In this document: positions 21,720-33,678 of the stretch, piece after piece
How the letters are laid out: each line of letters starts with the position of its first letter
How positions within the stretch are numbered: the first letter of the stretch is position 1
Source: Prunus persica
Taxonomy: Eukaryota; Streptophyta; Magnoliopsida; Rosales; Rosaceae
Assembly: GCF_000346465.2 (NCBI RefSeq)
Contig: NC_034014.1
Coordinates: 11,041,582-11,105,581 of the forward strand
Direction of reading: 5' to 3'
DNA length: 64,000 nt
Position numbers and translations under genes: made by a program
Notes under the pieces: model-generated
The model's database searches: none
Told to the model about the DNA's origin: nothing
The model's input: only the letters and a program-made list of their open reading frames with translations

Positions 21720-23353
21720 GAAACAACGGCGGTTTTCTGTTCTACCGTCGTCTTTTCTCGTCGTCTATATTAAGGTAAGATGGCGGTAGATTTATAATTA
21801 CCGACGTAGATTATTTTGTTAAACGTCGTTAAGTGTACTACAACCGACGTGGATTTTATTTTTAAATTATAAATAGAGTTTTTTTTTCCGAATTCTTTCA
21901 GTTTTAGTTTTCAATTACAAAGCGTGATAAATAGATTTTTTCTTTCCCGAGGAAATTTAAAATGAGGGAAATTAATGTTCTAGAATTTGTAAACTAACAC
22001 GACGCAATATTACTAACCCGAGGAAATTATAAATAGATTTTGCTTTCCCGAATAAATTTTAAATTAATTCAGTTTGAAACAACGACGGTTTTTTGTTATG
22101 CCGTCGTTTTTAACTAAAACGACGCAATATTTGTTTAGCGACGTGGAATCTTTTCATTTAACGTCGTTATGTTTAATATAACCGACGTGGATTTGAATTT
22201 TTAAATTATGAATAGAATTTTTTTTCCCGTGACCTTTCAGTTTATTTTTCAATTACAGTGCGTTATAAATAGATTTTTTTTTTCCGGAGGAAATTTAAAA
22301 TGAAGGAAATTAATGTTCTGGAATATGTAAAGTTTCTTTTTTGGAGGACAGATTTAAATAAAATAAGAATATAAAAACAACGACTGTTTTTTATTACTGT
22401 CGTCGTTTTTCGTCGTCTTAAGTAAAACTAAGACGACGTAATATATTTGTTTAGCGACGTTGATTTGTTTTTTAAACGTCGTTAGGTATAATATAACCGT
22501 CGTTGAAAATTGTCTCTCTGATTGCAAATTTACAACGACGTTAGGTATAATATTTGTAGATACACAAACGCACACACATCATCAACTTCCAAAAAATTGT
22601 CTCTCTGATTGCAAATCTGTGTCATCTGTTAAGATTATGATGTGGAACAGAGTTCCATCTGGTAAGATTTCGTAACCCTTGGGATCTCAGACAAATCTGA
22701 TTATGTCGGCGGTTTTCTATATAAACCGTCGTGGTTATTTCAATTCTTGTCATTAAGTAGATCTACCGACGTAGGATAAGAAAATCAAAGAAAAAAATTG
22801 TTAACAAAAATTCTTATTAAGACGACGATTTAAATTAAAGGTACGACGTATAAAATGAAAAAATACGACATTAAATTTTATTGTACGATTTAAAGATAAC
22901 GTCGTAGAACTATACGAGAATGACGTCCATATATTTATATTTTCCGTCGTTGTACATTAATTTAATACGGTGATATTTTGTATTTTAAAGCCGTGGATTT
23001 TTATGTAATTATACGGCGTCTTATACGAAAACCTCGTCGTGTTATTTTATGAGTAAAAACGGCGGTTTTTATTGAAATCGTCGTCTTTACTTTCTATGTC
23101 GGTCGATTCATAACTTCTGCCGTTCTTTGTTGGCATTGATTTTACACTGCGGAAATCTGTTTCAAATAGACGTCGGTTGTTTAATTATGTACGTCGTTGT
23201 TTTTGAACAGCCATTTGAATCTCCATTTTTTAGTTGTTTAAGGTTGTATTACACGACGGTGTTTTTAGAACCGTCGTCTTTTTAAAAACCACGACGGTTT
23301 TCACTTAGACCGTCGTTGTTTTCTGGTCGTCTTTTTCACTTTTTGTAGTAGTG
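21720..23353. repeat. Right subterminal array of element 2 (5' end of the element)
   Basis: Dense CGTCG/CGACG motifs, plus three diverged copies of a block with a TATA-like word (GATAAATAGA or TATAAATAGA followed by a T-rich run and CCGAGGAAATT, near 21925, 22030 and 22265). Since both genes are transcribed away from this end, these blocks may be promoter material. No coding sequence is seen. Confidence 0.7.
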
Positions 23354-23356
23354 TGT

Positions 23357-25900
23357 GTCAGAAATCTTCTTCCTCTTTATAGTTTAGACTATGACTTGTA
23401 TTTTTTATTTTATTTTTAAATTAGAGCTAAAAATGGAATATAAGAAAAGAAAAAAAATTCAGGCACATGTTAAAAAACAATGTAACGAGGATGATTACGA
23501 TTTAAAATTTCTACATCATCTGTGTACAACATGCGAGAGAAATCAAAGTACAAACCATAATAGTGAACAAGTTCTAACCCAATGAAAAATGGCCTCTATT
23601 TGCAGATCTATGATCTCAAGTTTGAACTCACATGACACATTCATCTATAGCAACTCTGTTACATGGTCTAGTGAACTAGGAAACGACTTGGATTGGGCAA
23701 AAAAAAAAAAACTCTATATTGTGGCATGTTGCAACTGCATATATATAAAACGTAGGAGAAAAATTGAACTTAGATAAATTTACGGGTCTAATCTTTAATA
23801 TAAAAATACCATTTTACCCCTGCATTTAACAGAAAAGTTAACAAAATTGACGGCAGTACTATTTGTTATAACGAAACTGAAGTTGAAGGACCACGGGAAC
23901 AATTTTGAAAAGTGAGGGACTCAAATGCAAAAACAATTAACCCTAAATTTACTCTTGGCTACATTTTTTGTGGAATTCATTGTTGTTTGGGCCAACAAAT
24001 TACGAGCCCAGCCCAGCAATAGGAGCCCAGGATGACAAAACTCAGGACCCAAGCAATTTGGACTAGAATTGGAATCAATGGCCCAAAGTCAAAAAGCCCA
24101 AACCCAAGTCAGATTTTTTTACCAAAACCCAAAAACTGGAGGAAGCTCAGTACATACGAATTGCTCAGCTTTGCTCAGCCCACAGCCCGAAAATTCAAAA
24201 TTGGGCTTAACATGGTTGAATGAAGATAGAGAACAGCCCAAAATTGAAGAAACCCAAAGCAATTTTATCAAAACTGCCAGCTCTCTACCCAAGTTGAAAA
24301 AAGGGGCCAAAACACCACTTTAAGCAAGAAGTGACGCACTCAACCCTAAATCACAAGGAGACCCACGTGACTATCTGACTTTGAGAGGTCAACAATTTCA
24401 ACTAGTCACAGGAGAAGTTGATTGGGAATTAAGGAAGACAGGATTTCAGAAAGACTTTTCTGAGACTCTGCAGCTAAAAGATCATAATCCCTTTCTATAT
24501 AAATCTGCATCAGAATAGGTGGTCTTCCCAAGAGATAAGCAGACTACGAATTCAAGAGATAAGTAGAGGGAGTTGTTCAAACAAGAAAAGCAAACTAACC
24601 ATCATGGCAGATTGTTTTCTTTCTCTATACGAAGAGCAACAGGGGACAAAGAAGAGTTGGTTTTTCTTTCAGAAAAAGCAAGGAAAAGACCTTCATGAAA
24701 ACTGATCATTGATGGTTCTTCTCTGCCAGAACAAATGACTTCCCTTTTTCTTTACATTTAAAATAAAAGATCTTGCTTTTGGAAAATTTGCCGCCCATTA
24801 TTAAAAGATTAGAAAGCCCCACTCCAGCATTTTCTACAAATATGAGAGGAGAAGGACAACCAAAAAATTAATCAAAGACAAAAACTCATAATAATCACTT
24901 GATCTCAAAGAACCTTCAAACAAACTGAAGCAACCAAAAGCTCATCGAGCCACATGAGAAAAGCCAGCTACAAATCAAAATTTTCAGTTTTCAGAGTTAG
25001 AGAAATAAGTCATTCAAAACGAGATTTATCTCGTTACAAATTTGGTTAAGCAAAAGCTAAATCAAGTAGAGTCTGGATTTTTACAAATATGAAAACCTCA
25101 ACAAATTTATGGAAAGCCCTGATCAAGCAGAACAGGTACCACAGTGGAGTTCCAGCTCAGTAATCCTTAAGTCCAGCCATTTCTGCCCATGTTAGACTGA
25201 AGAAGTCGAAATTCTGCCCGTTCAAAAAGCCTTCTAGGGCTTGAAATAGATTAAAGCTCTGCCAAACTCGAATGTTGGTATCAATTTACAGCTAAAACTT
25301 AGCAGTTGAAGTTGCTGACAGTCCAATCCAACACAGGCATACCCAGTCTAGCCCGGATCAGAAGCATCTATCTAGGTAGAAATGGAAATCTAGCCTTCTT
25401 TTTGTCTTTCTAGTGTTGGTTTTCCCTTTTGAGTTTTGTAAAAGGCAGTTCTATCTAAAAACAGTTCGTTTTCCCATCATTTATTCTGGTCAAAACTACC
25501 AGTTTTATACTGTGAAAAATTGTGAAGTCCTCACCAGTCTGAGGCAAGAAAAGAACTTACTTGTGAGATATTCTTCACCCAAATTCACAATCGCTTGCTT
25601 AGAAGTTAGTAACTTGAGGCGCAAGTTATCTATTTTTAAAAGTCTGTTAAAATTTTCATTGCTAACAATGACATGCTCGCACACTAAAGAAAGTTGACTT
25701 GTTGACCAGTCAATGGTTTTCAAGGCAATGGGGAACTTTACCCTACCATCATAGAAACAAACATAAAACGGGTGAACAACTGTAAACTAAAAACACAAAC
25801 TAAAATCCAATATAAGAAACAGAAGATAAGGAACCACGTTTACAGCAATACAACTGTCCCAGCTGGAAATGGATAAGGACCTCATTTTGTCCTCTATGGT
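23357..25900. other. Non-coding, probably old LTR-type repeat DNA
   Basis: No gene recognised. 23990-24310 is rich in GCCCAA/GCCCAG words, a composition I associate with retrotransposon LTRs and untranslated regions. The stretch 24590-25740 has no open frame with a recognisable product. Boundaries could not be set. Confidence 0.35.
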
Positions 25901-25904
25901 TTTC

Positions 25905-26990
25905 TTTCCTTACACACCAAGGAATCCCATTATAATTATATTTGATTTACTTTAATTCCTAATTTCCTACTATAAATAGAAATATGAATTTATTATTTAC
26001 TTGCCTATTAAAGTTCCATATTTTTATAAATATGACCTGCTATAAGGAGAAGAATACACAAAAAATTCCAACAAATAAATATTCTCATATTCGGTTTCAT
26101 ATTTTAGCATGGTATCAGAGCGGCGATCTTGGAATTGCTGACTCTAGTTTCAAACCCCCGCCCGCCGCTATAGGGGTTGATGATTTTTTCAACCCTCATG
26201 GAGGTAGCACCATCGACTCATTCTCTCATTCTCAACCAACCATAGTCGAGTTGAGTGCCCAGGTGGCTTAGCTTCTACAGATGCAGACTTTGACCCCAAA
26301 TCCGATCCTAAATCAGGATCCTGTTTTGATGACCCCGAACCTGATCCTAAATCCATATCCTATTCTGAAGACCTCGACCTCGACATCGCCTACGAGGATG
26401 ATGACCCCGACCATGACTCCAATGATGGCCCCAAACCCGACTCTGATGATGACCCTGACCTTGAATTTGTCTTTGATTCAGACCCAAATCTCGACTTCGA
26501 CTCCGACTCTGGCCCCGACTCAGACTCAGATCCTGATCTGAATCCTTGCTAAACATGTATCCTATTCATCTTCTGCTGCACAGATCATGACTTCTCGGCT
26601 TATGACCCTGTCATATGGACGAGATTGTGCATATTGTGGTGATCCGAGACATACTAATGTGACATGTTTTAAATTGCATGGCTAACCCGAATGGTTGGCT
26701 ACTCTTAAAGATCGAGCACAACACTATACGACCAGTAATGGTACTGGTTATGGATTCCATACTTTGGATAAGATTGATTGTAGGAGTTAGATAATTGATT
26801 CTGGTGCAACTGATCATATAACGTTTGATCTTGATAATTTTCTTAATACTACACAATCCTGACGAACTTGCATTGCTAATGCCAATGAAGTTACTTATCT
26901 TGTGATAAGGCTGGCACTGTTGCACTCTCATCCTCTCCCTCACTGTCTAATACTTTACTTGTTCTATCTTTATCCAATAAATCTTTGCAA
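25905..26990 (+). mobile_element. Truncated Copia retrotransposon (5' LTR end, gag, protease start)
   Basis: TGGTATCAGAGC at 26110-26121 is the initiator-Met tRNA primer binding site, directly after an LTR end in CA. The preceding 200 bp contain a TATA-like CTATAAATAGA (about 25971), as in a small LTR. Downstream the plus strand encodes a gag zinc knuckle CX2CX4HX4C (CAYCGDPRHTNVTC, 26626-26667) and the protease motif IDSGATDH (26794-26817). Stops interrupt both parts, and homology ends near 26990 where another LTR-type sequence begins. Integrase and reverse transcriptase are absent. A start for the LTR could not be fixed. Confidence 0.75.
26290..26552 (+). repeat. Asp/Pro/Ser-rich low-complexity coding repeat inside the Copia remnant
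   Basis: GACCCC, GACTC and GATCCT words repeat in one frame, giving an acidic run such as DDDPDHDSNDG and DSDSGPDSDSDPD that ends in a stop at about 26552. It lies between the primer binding site and the zinc knuckle, where gag would be. It may be an expanded simple repeat in a dead gag. Confidence 0.5.
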
Positions 26991-28028
26991 TGGTTCCAGT
27001 TGCGGGTCCGGTAGTTGGCATGGTGGTTCCAGTCACACAGGGTGGCTGCTGTGGTGCGGCAGCAACGGTTTGCTGTAGTTTCATGGCGGCGAGAAGTGGT
27101 GGTGCCATCATGTCTGTCGCGGGATCATGGGAGGAGTGGCTTTGGGCCATTGCGCCATCGCGACGGTCTTGCTCCTAGTGCACTTGCTTCCAACCATGGT
27201 TGTTTGGAAGGCTTCGATGGATTGGAAAATATGAGGAATGGATTCTTTGAGCACGCGTTGAGTATAACTCATGCTTTCAATGAAAGCACCAAATGTTTGT
27301 GCAAAAACCTTCACAGAAAAATATTCGTTTCTAGATCTTTCGCCCTTTGATCTTCCTTATCTCTCTTCCTCGATTCTTGTAAAAAAAGACTGGAGTAAAT
27401 AGACCACATGGGGTGTTGGCCAAAGGCCCTCCGATGCCTAAGTTAGTTCAAGTGTTTGTAGGAAAACAATAGCTAACAAAAGGGTACGAAGATGTATGTA
27501 TGGTGTGAACCGAGCGGCTGGAGCCGTGTTTGGTGGCTGAAGCCTTGTGGAGAAAACATGGAAAGTGGAGAGTGGAGAGATTGGCGGCAAGGGTGTTGCC
27601 ATCGGTTATAGATAGAGAGGGAGAGAGAGCTTTAGGTATTTTTCTCGGGTTTTCCAAGTAGGTTTAGGTGTCCCTTGAATGATGAATGAAGCCATCTATT
27701 TATAAGAGCCTCGAAGGCTTGGGTTTCATAGAGAATAAAACTCTTATTGGGAAAGAGTTTATTCTTTCCCTAAATTGTAGAGATTGAGTCTATTAGGGAT
27801 TTGATTGGGATCCAAATCTCCTAATTTGATGATGATTATATCTCTTTATTGGGATAATATCTAAATTAATTATATTATCTTATTAAATAGAGATAATACC
27901 CTTATAATTAAGATATTACCCCTATTAATTAATTGGCCAAATAAATTGGTTCAATTAATTAATTTAAGGGATATTCTTCTTTTCCACGTGGCGTGCTATA
28001 ATTGGAGACAAAAATATTTGCTCCCACA
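26991..28028 (-). mobile_element. LTR retrotransposon 5' part (LTR plus gag start), minus strand, truncated
   Basis: On the minus strand a probable LTR begins TGTGGGAGCAAATATT at 28028 and runs to about 27310. It is followed by GGTGCTTTCATTGAAAGC, a leader typical of some plant Gypsy-type elements, and then a short gag-like reading (MSYTQRVLKESIPHIFQSIE). It is cut at about 26990 against the Copia remnant. No polymerase domain is present, so the superfamily is uncertain. Confidence 0.4.
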
Positions 28029-28398
28029 ATTATAATTATAATTATTATCATTTTATTTTAATGATTATTATTATAATTCACTTATGGCGGTATAAACTAT
28101 ATGTTAATTTGTAAATTCTTTAGTACATGTTATCTCTAATCGTGTGAGAAAAGTCATTGTTTTTGTTATATATAGAAGAATTTATAATTTTAAATTGAAT
28201 ATAATTTAGAAAAGAGGAAAAGCCAAAACTGAATATTGTGGTTTGATGGAATGCTTCTATGTGTTTGGTTTTGCAATTTGTAATATGATTGTAACTTGGC
28301 TATTTTCGATAATAATCATTTGTTAGTTGCTATTGTAACTTGGCTATTTCGCGCAAGAAGGAGGCATAACTATTAACCAAAAAATAATAATGCATGCA

Positions 28399-28684
28399 TC
28401 TATATATATAAAGCAAAAAACAGAAAATGGTGAAACATTCAAAATATCATAAAATTCTCTTGGTTAATGCAAATATTAAGAATTGAAATTATTAATTAAA
28501 TGAGGATAATATAGTAAATTCACACTTTTCATATTAAAAAAATTAAAATTAAAAGAAAAATCAAATAATGGATCTTATTTTTATAGAACACAACTACGCA
28601 TTATTTTTTTAATTCTAAAATAAATTTTTAATTTTTAATTAAAAAAACCTCTCGCAGGCATGGAAACGCCTGTGAAGAGGCTAG
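28399..28684 (+). mobile_element. Short non-autonomous Helitron
   Basis: Starts TCTATATATATAAAGC after an A and ends CTAG before a T, as expected for Helitron insertion at AT. A hairpin (GCAGGC...GCCTGT, about 28654-28672) precedes the end, with AAGAGG between hairpin and CTAG. The interior is AT-rich and non-coding. A diverged relative lies at 36499-36762. Confidence 0.75.
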
Positions 28685-28848
28685 TATGAATAGTAAAAAT
28701 TGACTAGTGATGAAACCTTGTGGGTCTAGCGACATGCAAGTTATTTTAATTCTTTTAATATATTTTTATTACTGAATTTTGGGTTTTTGTCTTTTCAAAA
28801 TTAAATTAAGTCTAATTAGACATTCATTTGCTTATATATATAGTTCCC

Positions 28849-29180
28849 TTCTATTGATGGATTATTTAAGTGACACCCTTTAGGGTCTCGTACAAATTTT
28901 TTTTCAACGATCCAAACTATCTATTTTTTAAGTCAATATTCATAGATCTTCCTTTCAAAAAATTAGACAAATCGGAAACTGTTTCGATATCCAATTGTGT
29001 CATACAAAATCAATGAACACAGTGCTTCAAGGAAAATATTAAAATTTCAAAAATTCAATTGAGTGGTCAAGTGACATCGAATTCAAGTTTTTTTTTTTTT
29101 TTTGTGTAGAAATAATTTTTAAATGAATATTTACAAAATAGACGGTTTGAATTAGTGAAATACAATACGAAATGGGCCAT
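28849..29180 (-). mobile_element. MITE, inverted relative of the one at 44795-45151
   Basis: Begins TTCTATTGATGGAT, close to the terminal repeat TTCTATTGAGGGA of the second copy. The interior is similar to the reverse complement of that copy (CGAATTCAAGT, TAGACGGTTTG, GTGAAATACAATA). The right terminal repeat is lost. A T-run interrupts it near 29085. Confidence 0.6.
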
Positions 29181-30498
29181 GAGTCCAGCCCATGATGGAG
29201 TAGCTCCAAACTCCCAAGAGTTATTAGCAAATGCATTTAACTTGGAGAAATGTGTGGCTGGGGCATTGAAGATAAAACTGGGTAATTAATAATATTCCAC
29301 ATTAACGTACTTTGGGTGGTTGATATGCTCAAATGAATGAAGAGCATTAATGGTGTATTTACTAATTGAATTTCACTTACGAATTATTCTTGCATTTATG
29401 TCATTCAAATAAGAAGTGGGGTCCATATAAAATTAAGAATTTAACTCTTGATTTTGAAGGAATTTGACTCTTGAGTGAGACATTGTATTTTGGATGTTAG
29501 AGAACCAACCCATCAAAAATTTATTTTTTTCACCCATTATATCCATACACACTTTTCAAAATTCCAAATTTAAAAATAAAAAAAAAAGAATAATTCCAAA
29601 GGTTGTAACCAACAAGAATATATTAAAAAATACTTTTACATTTTTTTTCTTTTTTTAAATTAAAAAATTGTATATAAAATAATTTATTTAGAACAAGAGT
29701 AGATCAGTCATTAAATTGGTTTCAATTCAAATTCATGGGAATTTAGTAAACAACTTATATGGAATCATTACAATTCCAACCCCGAATCCAAATAGTTTGG
29801 TAAACAAGTTCAATGGAATTTGGATTCTAACTCCTCCTCCTCAGTTCAATTCATCATTAATTCAATTCCTCCTCATCTGATTACGGATTAGTATGAAAAT
29901 TTCAACAGGTTTCTACCATAAAGCAAGGTGCATGTACATCTCCCAATGGTATCAACGGTAGAATTGAATTGCTACATTAAAGGCCAGTTTGGCATTGTTG
30001 TGCTGTGAAAATAATTACTGCCAGATTTGCGATGAGAGAAATTAGCTGTGAGAGAAAGCAGTTTGGTGTTTGGTAAATTTTTTGTTAAAAGTGTTGTTGA
30101 TACAATAATCAGTTTATAAGTGTTTGGTAAATTTTGTGTAAAAGTGCTGTGAGTTGTGTCTAATGACTAAAAATGGCATATGTTGAAATAATTTTTCTAT
30201 TCAAGTGTTTAGTAAAAAGAAAAGCAATTTCATTTTCACTTTCACTTATATAATTCTTGTGTTTAATATGTTTTCTAACTTTCATACCTAAATATTATTT
30301 TAATCATAAAATAAATAAAGTATTATGTTAAAATTGTTAAATCATTGCAATATTTAAGTGCTATCAGGAATAAATAGTACATAAAGCATACCATGAATGA
30401 AATTTCATTTCTTATGAATAACGTTAGAAATACAAGACTTTATAAACTCAAAAAAGGTGCAATTCAAAAGCACTTCTAGCGGTTTGTTTAGCCACGAC
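29181..30498. other. AT-rich intergenic DNA, no gene seen
   Basis: No coding signal. About 29985-30490 starts with GGCCAGTTTGGCATTG and has hAT-MITE-like wording, but I found no matching terminal repeat or target duplication. Confidence 0.4.
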
Positions 30499-30506
30499 AA
30501 AAGGCC

Positions 30507-30969
30507 TAGGGGTGGGCATAAAAACCGATAAACCGATCAAACCGACCGAACCAAACCAAACCAAACCGAAAAATAAGGTTTTTTTGACCAAACCGAAAAA
30601 GTCAACGCTGGACCTGAACCGAACCGTTGACTTCGGTTCAGGCTTCGGGTCTAAAATTTTTTGAACCGTTGGACCTGAACCGAACCGACCATTATTTAAT
30701 TATATATGCATTTGACACATGGCGTTGTCTCATTGGCTTAAATAAGAACTTTGGGTGGGTCTGCTTGCACTATATCAGAACCTCTCTCAAATTTTAATTT
30801 ATTATTTTTTCACTAACCCTCTCAGACTCACTCTGTATCTATCTCTCACTCACTCACGAAACCCTACACTATTTCTCTCCCGATCTGAGACTAACCCTAC
30901 CTCATCGGCCGCCATCTCTATCGCGCGCCCTCTCTGTCTCTCTGTCTCTCTCTCAACTCGTCTCTATCG

Positions 30970-31017
<48 letters not shown>

Positions 31018-32901
31018 GTCACATCTTTAAGTCTCTTAGAGACGCGAGACTCATTCTCTTTCTCCAAACCTAACCAAACATCAATCCAATATCATTGGTT
31101 TTTGGAGCGAATCCTTGTAAATTTTGGAGGGCTCTAGTTCATTCTAAGGTAATTTGTATGTATTTAGTTTGGATTCTTAGTTGTTTTCATTTTCCCTAAT
31201 TTAGTAGATTATTAGGGTTTCGAAATTTTGGTATTCTGTTGAAATTAATGCAATTTTTTCTTAATTTTGCAGTTGTTGTGCTTAGTCTCTGTGGGTTTGG
31301 ATTAATAGGCAAAATTGAAGGTATAAATATTTCTGTCTCAATCTCTGTGTGTGGCTTAAAAGGAATGGGAGAATTAGAATTATATATTTTTAAATCATCA
31401 GCTCCATATGGCTTTACTTTAGATGTATGGATTTTTGGTATTTTCTTTCTTTATGTGAATATGATCTGACCTTCAATTTTAATCTTCCTGTGTTCTGTTT
31501 GTTCTGCAGATTGTTGCGTTGCAGCTTTCTGGTAAGCACTCTTATACTATGACATTTTCATGTCAATGATTTCATTGTATACTCTGTTCAATTTTTCTGT
31601 ACTCAGTGTTGTGAATTATCTAATTTGTTCTTTGTAACATGATCACAGTGGTCCGAATTGCCCCGAATTGTGTCTTTGCACTGAGGTATCGTATTAATAT
31701 AATTGATTTCGATGTGATAAAATTTATGAATAAATTGGCAATATGGTTTTCATCAATTTGAAAGATGAAATTCAGGCTTAGCTTTGCCCTTCTGCACTCT
31801 ATTACTACATTTTCCTAGACGTAGACATACATGGAATTTAGTTTTGTTTATGTTTGGATGCTTTCTTTATTGTTTTCAGATTTAATTTCTGATTTTTTTA
31901 TCTGTGTATTTTAGGTTCGATTGTTAGCCTTGAATCTGTTTCAATTTATTTAATTGAGTTGTCTTGAATCTGTATTTTTGGCATGAATCTACTTAACTTC
32001 TTGTTGATTAAATGCATTCATTCTTTTATTTGTTTTCTCCCTTTTTTCCTTATGTAGCATGTTTGTGTTAGTATCTTATTGATGAATGAATGCTAATATT
32101 TGGGTTAATTAGTTTTTTTTATTGAATAATTATTTATTGATTGAATGACTGGTCTATATTTGTTTTTCAAAGGTTTAGATTCTGTCATTTTGTGCAGAAC
32201 TAATCATTTCCTGCTCTGATATTCTATAGTTGTGATATTTGATCAGGATGCAGGTTTGACACTTTGTTGAATTGGAACAATGATGATGGAGAAGCCATGG
32301 GAGCTGCAAAACATGTTTTGTTTGCAGCTCCCTTAACTGATACAAGTGAATATATTTGGTGCTTTACTTTTTTTGGTTTGTGTATTATTTTTTGTAATGG
32401 TTTGTAAGAGATTATATTTCCTTTCCTTGGTTGGTTGGTTGAATTGAATGTGTGTATGTGAGATTTATTTAGTTTAGAAACTTAGATTGGAATGATGGAT
32501 TTTTATAGCTTGAATTTACATAATTTCAGGTTTTGAAAGAGAAGTAAAAAGTGTTTTGGGCTTGTTCATAAGAATTTAATAGGTTTTGGCAATTTGACAA
32601 CAAAAAAAAGGGTTTTGGCTGAAAGGAAATCGGATTTGGGCTTTGTTTTACTAAAAAAAAATATGATTTGGGCTTTTTTTGGCCGAAAATAAATAAGATT
32701 TGGGCTTTTGAAAAATTGAAAAAATGGCCCAAGCCCAAACCGAGAAGAAGTCAGAACCGACCCGAGAACCGAGTCCATTTCCGGTTCGGCTCATTTTCGG
32801 GTTTCATGCTAGACCCGACCCGACCCGAGAACCGAGCTCTCCTTCGGTTTGGCTCGCGGGTCGGCCAAAATTTGACCCGACCCGAACCGTGCCCAGTCCT
32901 A
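30507..32901 (+). mobile_element. Non-autonomous hAT element, 2395 bp, with internal spliced-looking unit
   Basis: TAGGGGTGGGCA at 30507 and TGCCCAGTCCTA ending at 32901 are inverted ends (two mismatches). Perfect 8-bp duplications AAAAGGCC flank them (30499-30506 and 32902-32909), the hAT hallmark. Both ends are rich in AACCGAACC/CCCGACCCGA words. There is no transposase. The interior has a CT-rich leader, a (CT)n run (about 30970-31015), and four GT-AG introns separating short exons. Confidence 0.88.
30750..32420 (+). ncRNA. Possible multi-exon non-coding transcription unit inside the hAT element
   Basis: Inferred exons: about 30780-31148, 31273-31320, 31510-31531, 31649-31685, and 32254 onwards. 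Each is bounded by an ag acceptor and gt donor (ctaag/gtaatt, tgcag and ttgaag/gtataa, tgcag and tttctg/gtaagc, cacag and ctgag/gtatcg, tgcag). No long open frame crosses them. The last exon holds a perfect 12-bp stem (GGGAGCTGCAAA at 32299-32310, partner at 32321-32332, loop of 10). Only sequence patterns support this; a decayed coding gene is the alternative. Confidence 0.35.
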
Positions 32902-33670
32902 AAAAGGCCCCTTGAGCTACAAAAATCCACTCCATCAAGCAAATTTAGCTCGGACAGGAGGTGGGCTTCATCAAGACTAGGCAGGTCTGAAGGCAAGATC
33001 AACCTGAGCTATTCCTGGATGGCGCTGATCTCAGCAAAGAAAAAAATTGGAAAACATTCATAATTTTTTTTATTATAAATACCTAGCAATTTTGTATTTA
33101 TTAATCTCATACGTATAAATAAAATTAATCTCATGTGAATAATAATTGCCTTTATATTGACATGGCAATAGGTAAAAATGTAAAATAAAAATTGCTAAGA
33201 CAGATACTATTCATATAAACAGTAATCGTACTTATTTGTCATTTCCCTTTATCATGACTGCATGTGGGTGAGTTGGGCTAACGATAAAGGATGGGTCGAG
33301 GTGGGGCTGGGATAGGGAGAGGTGGCTAGGATTGAGGCTGAGATGGGGATGGGGGTCATGTTGGAGGCACAGTGGGCTGTGTTTTTTATTTTTTACATTT
33401 TTATTTTTTTGTTTTAATTTTATAATATTTATAAATTGTACTTCTAGTTTTTTTAATTATTTCAAAATGTAATTTGGTTTCTATTAACTTTTTAAGTCCA
33501 CATCAACATAAAGATTGGCCTACGTTGGCCACATAGTCATTTAAAAGTTTGGTACTAATTTTGAAACTACTCCTAAAATTTGGGTACTTTTTGAAGAATA
33601 TTTAAAATAAAATATAAAAAACAAGTTATAGCTAAATTACTTAATTTACAAGAAGAGAGAATGAAACTTG
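32902..33670. other. Intergenic DNA between two hAT elements
   Basis: Nothing coding is seen. A short G-rich stretch (about 33265-33380, repeated GGGGATGGG and GAGGTGG words) stands out from the AT-rich background. Confidence 0.5.
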
Positions 33671-33678
33671 AGTGCAAT

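Larger units (their letters stand above)
9000..23353 (-). mobile_element. CACTA (En/Spm) element 2, full length, 14354 bp
   Basis: It starts CACTACTACAAAAAAGC at 9000 and ends CTTTTTGTAGTAGTG at 23353, giving 14-bp terminal inverted repeats that continue imperfectly (AAAAAGACGAC on both inner sides). TGT flanks it at 8997-8999 and 23354-23356, the 3-bp duplication expected of CACTA elements. Order on the minus strand (5' to 3'): right subterminal array, captured RPN6 fragment, gene B (Transposase_24/Ulp1), duplicated spacer, gene A (TNP2), left subterminal array. Both genes carry inactivating changes, so this copy looks non-autonomous. It is nearly identical to element 3 over the shared 8 kb. 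Confidence 0.94.

Noticed and set aside
22611..22710. Motif-free patch shared by elements 1 and 2 that could be another captured gene
   Set aside because: No frame gave a protein I recognise, so it is only mentioned within the subterminal entry.
29985..30490. Possible hAT MITE beginning GGCCAGTTTGGCATTG
   Set aside because: No matching inverted end or target duplication was found.
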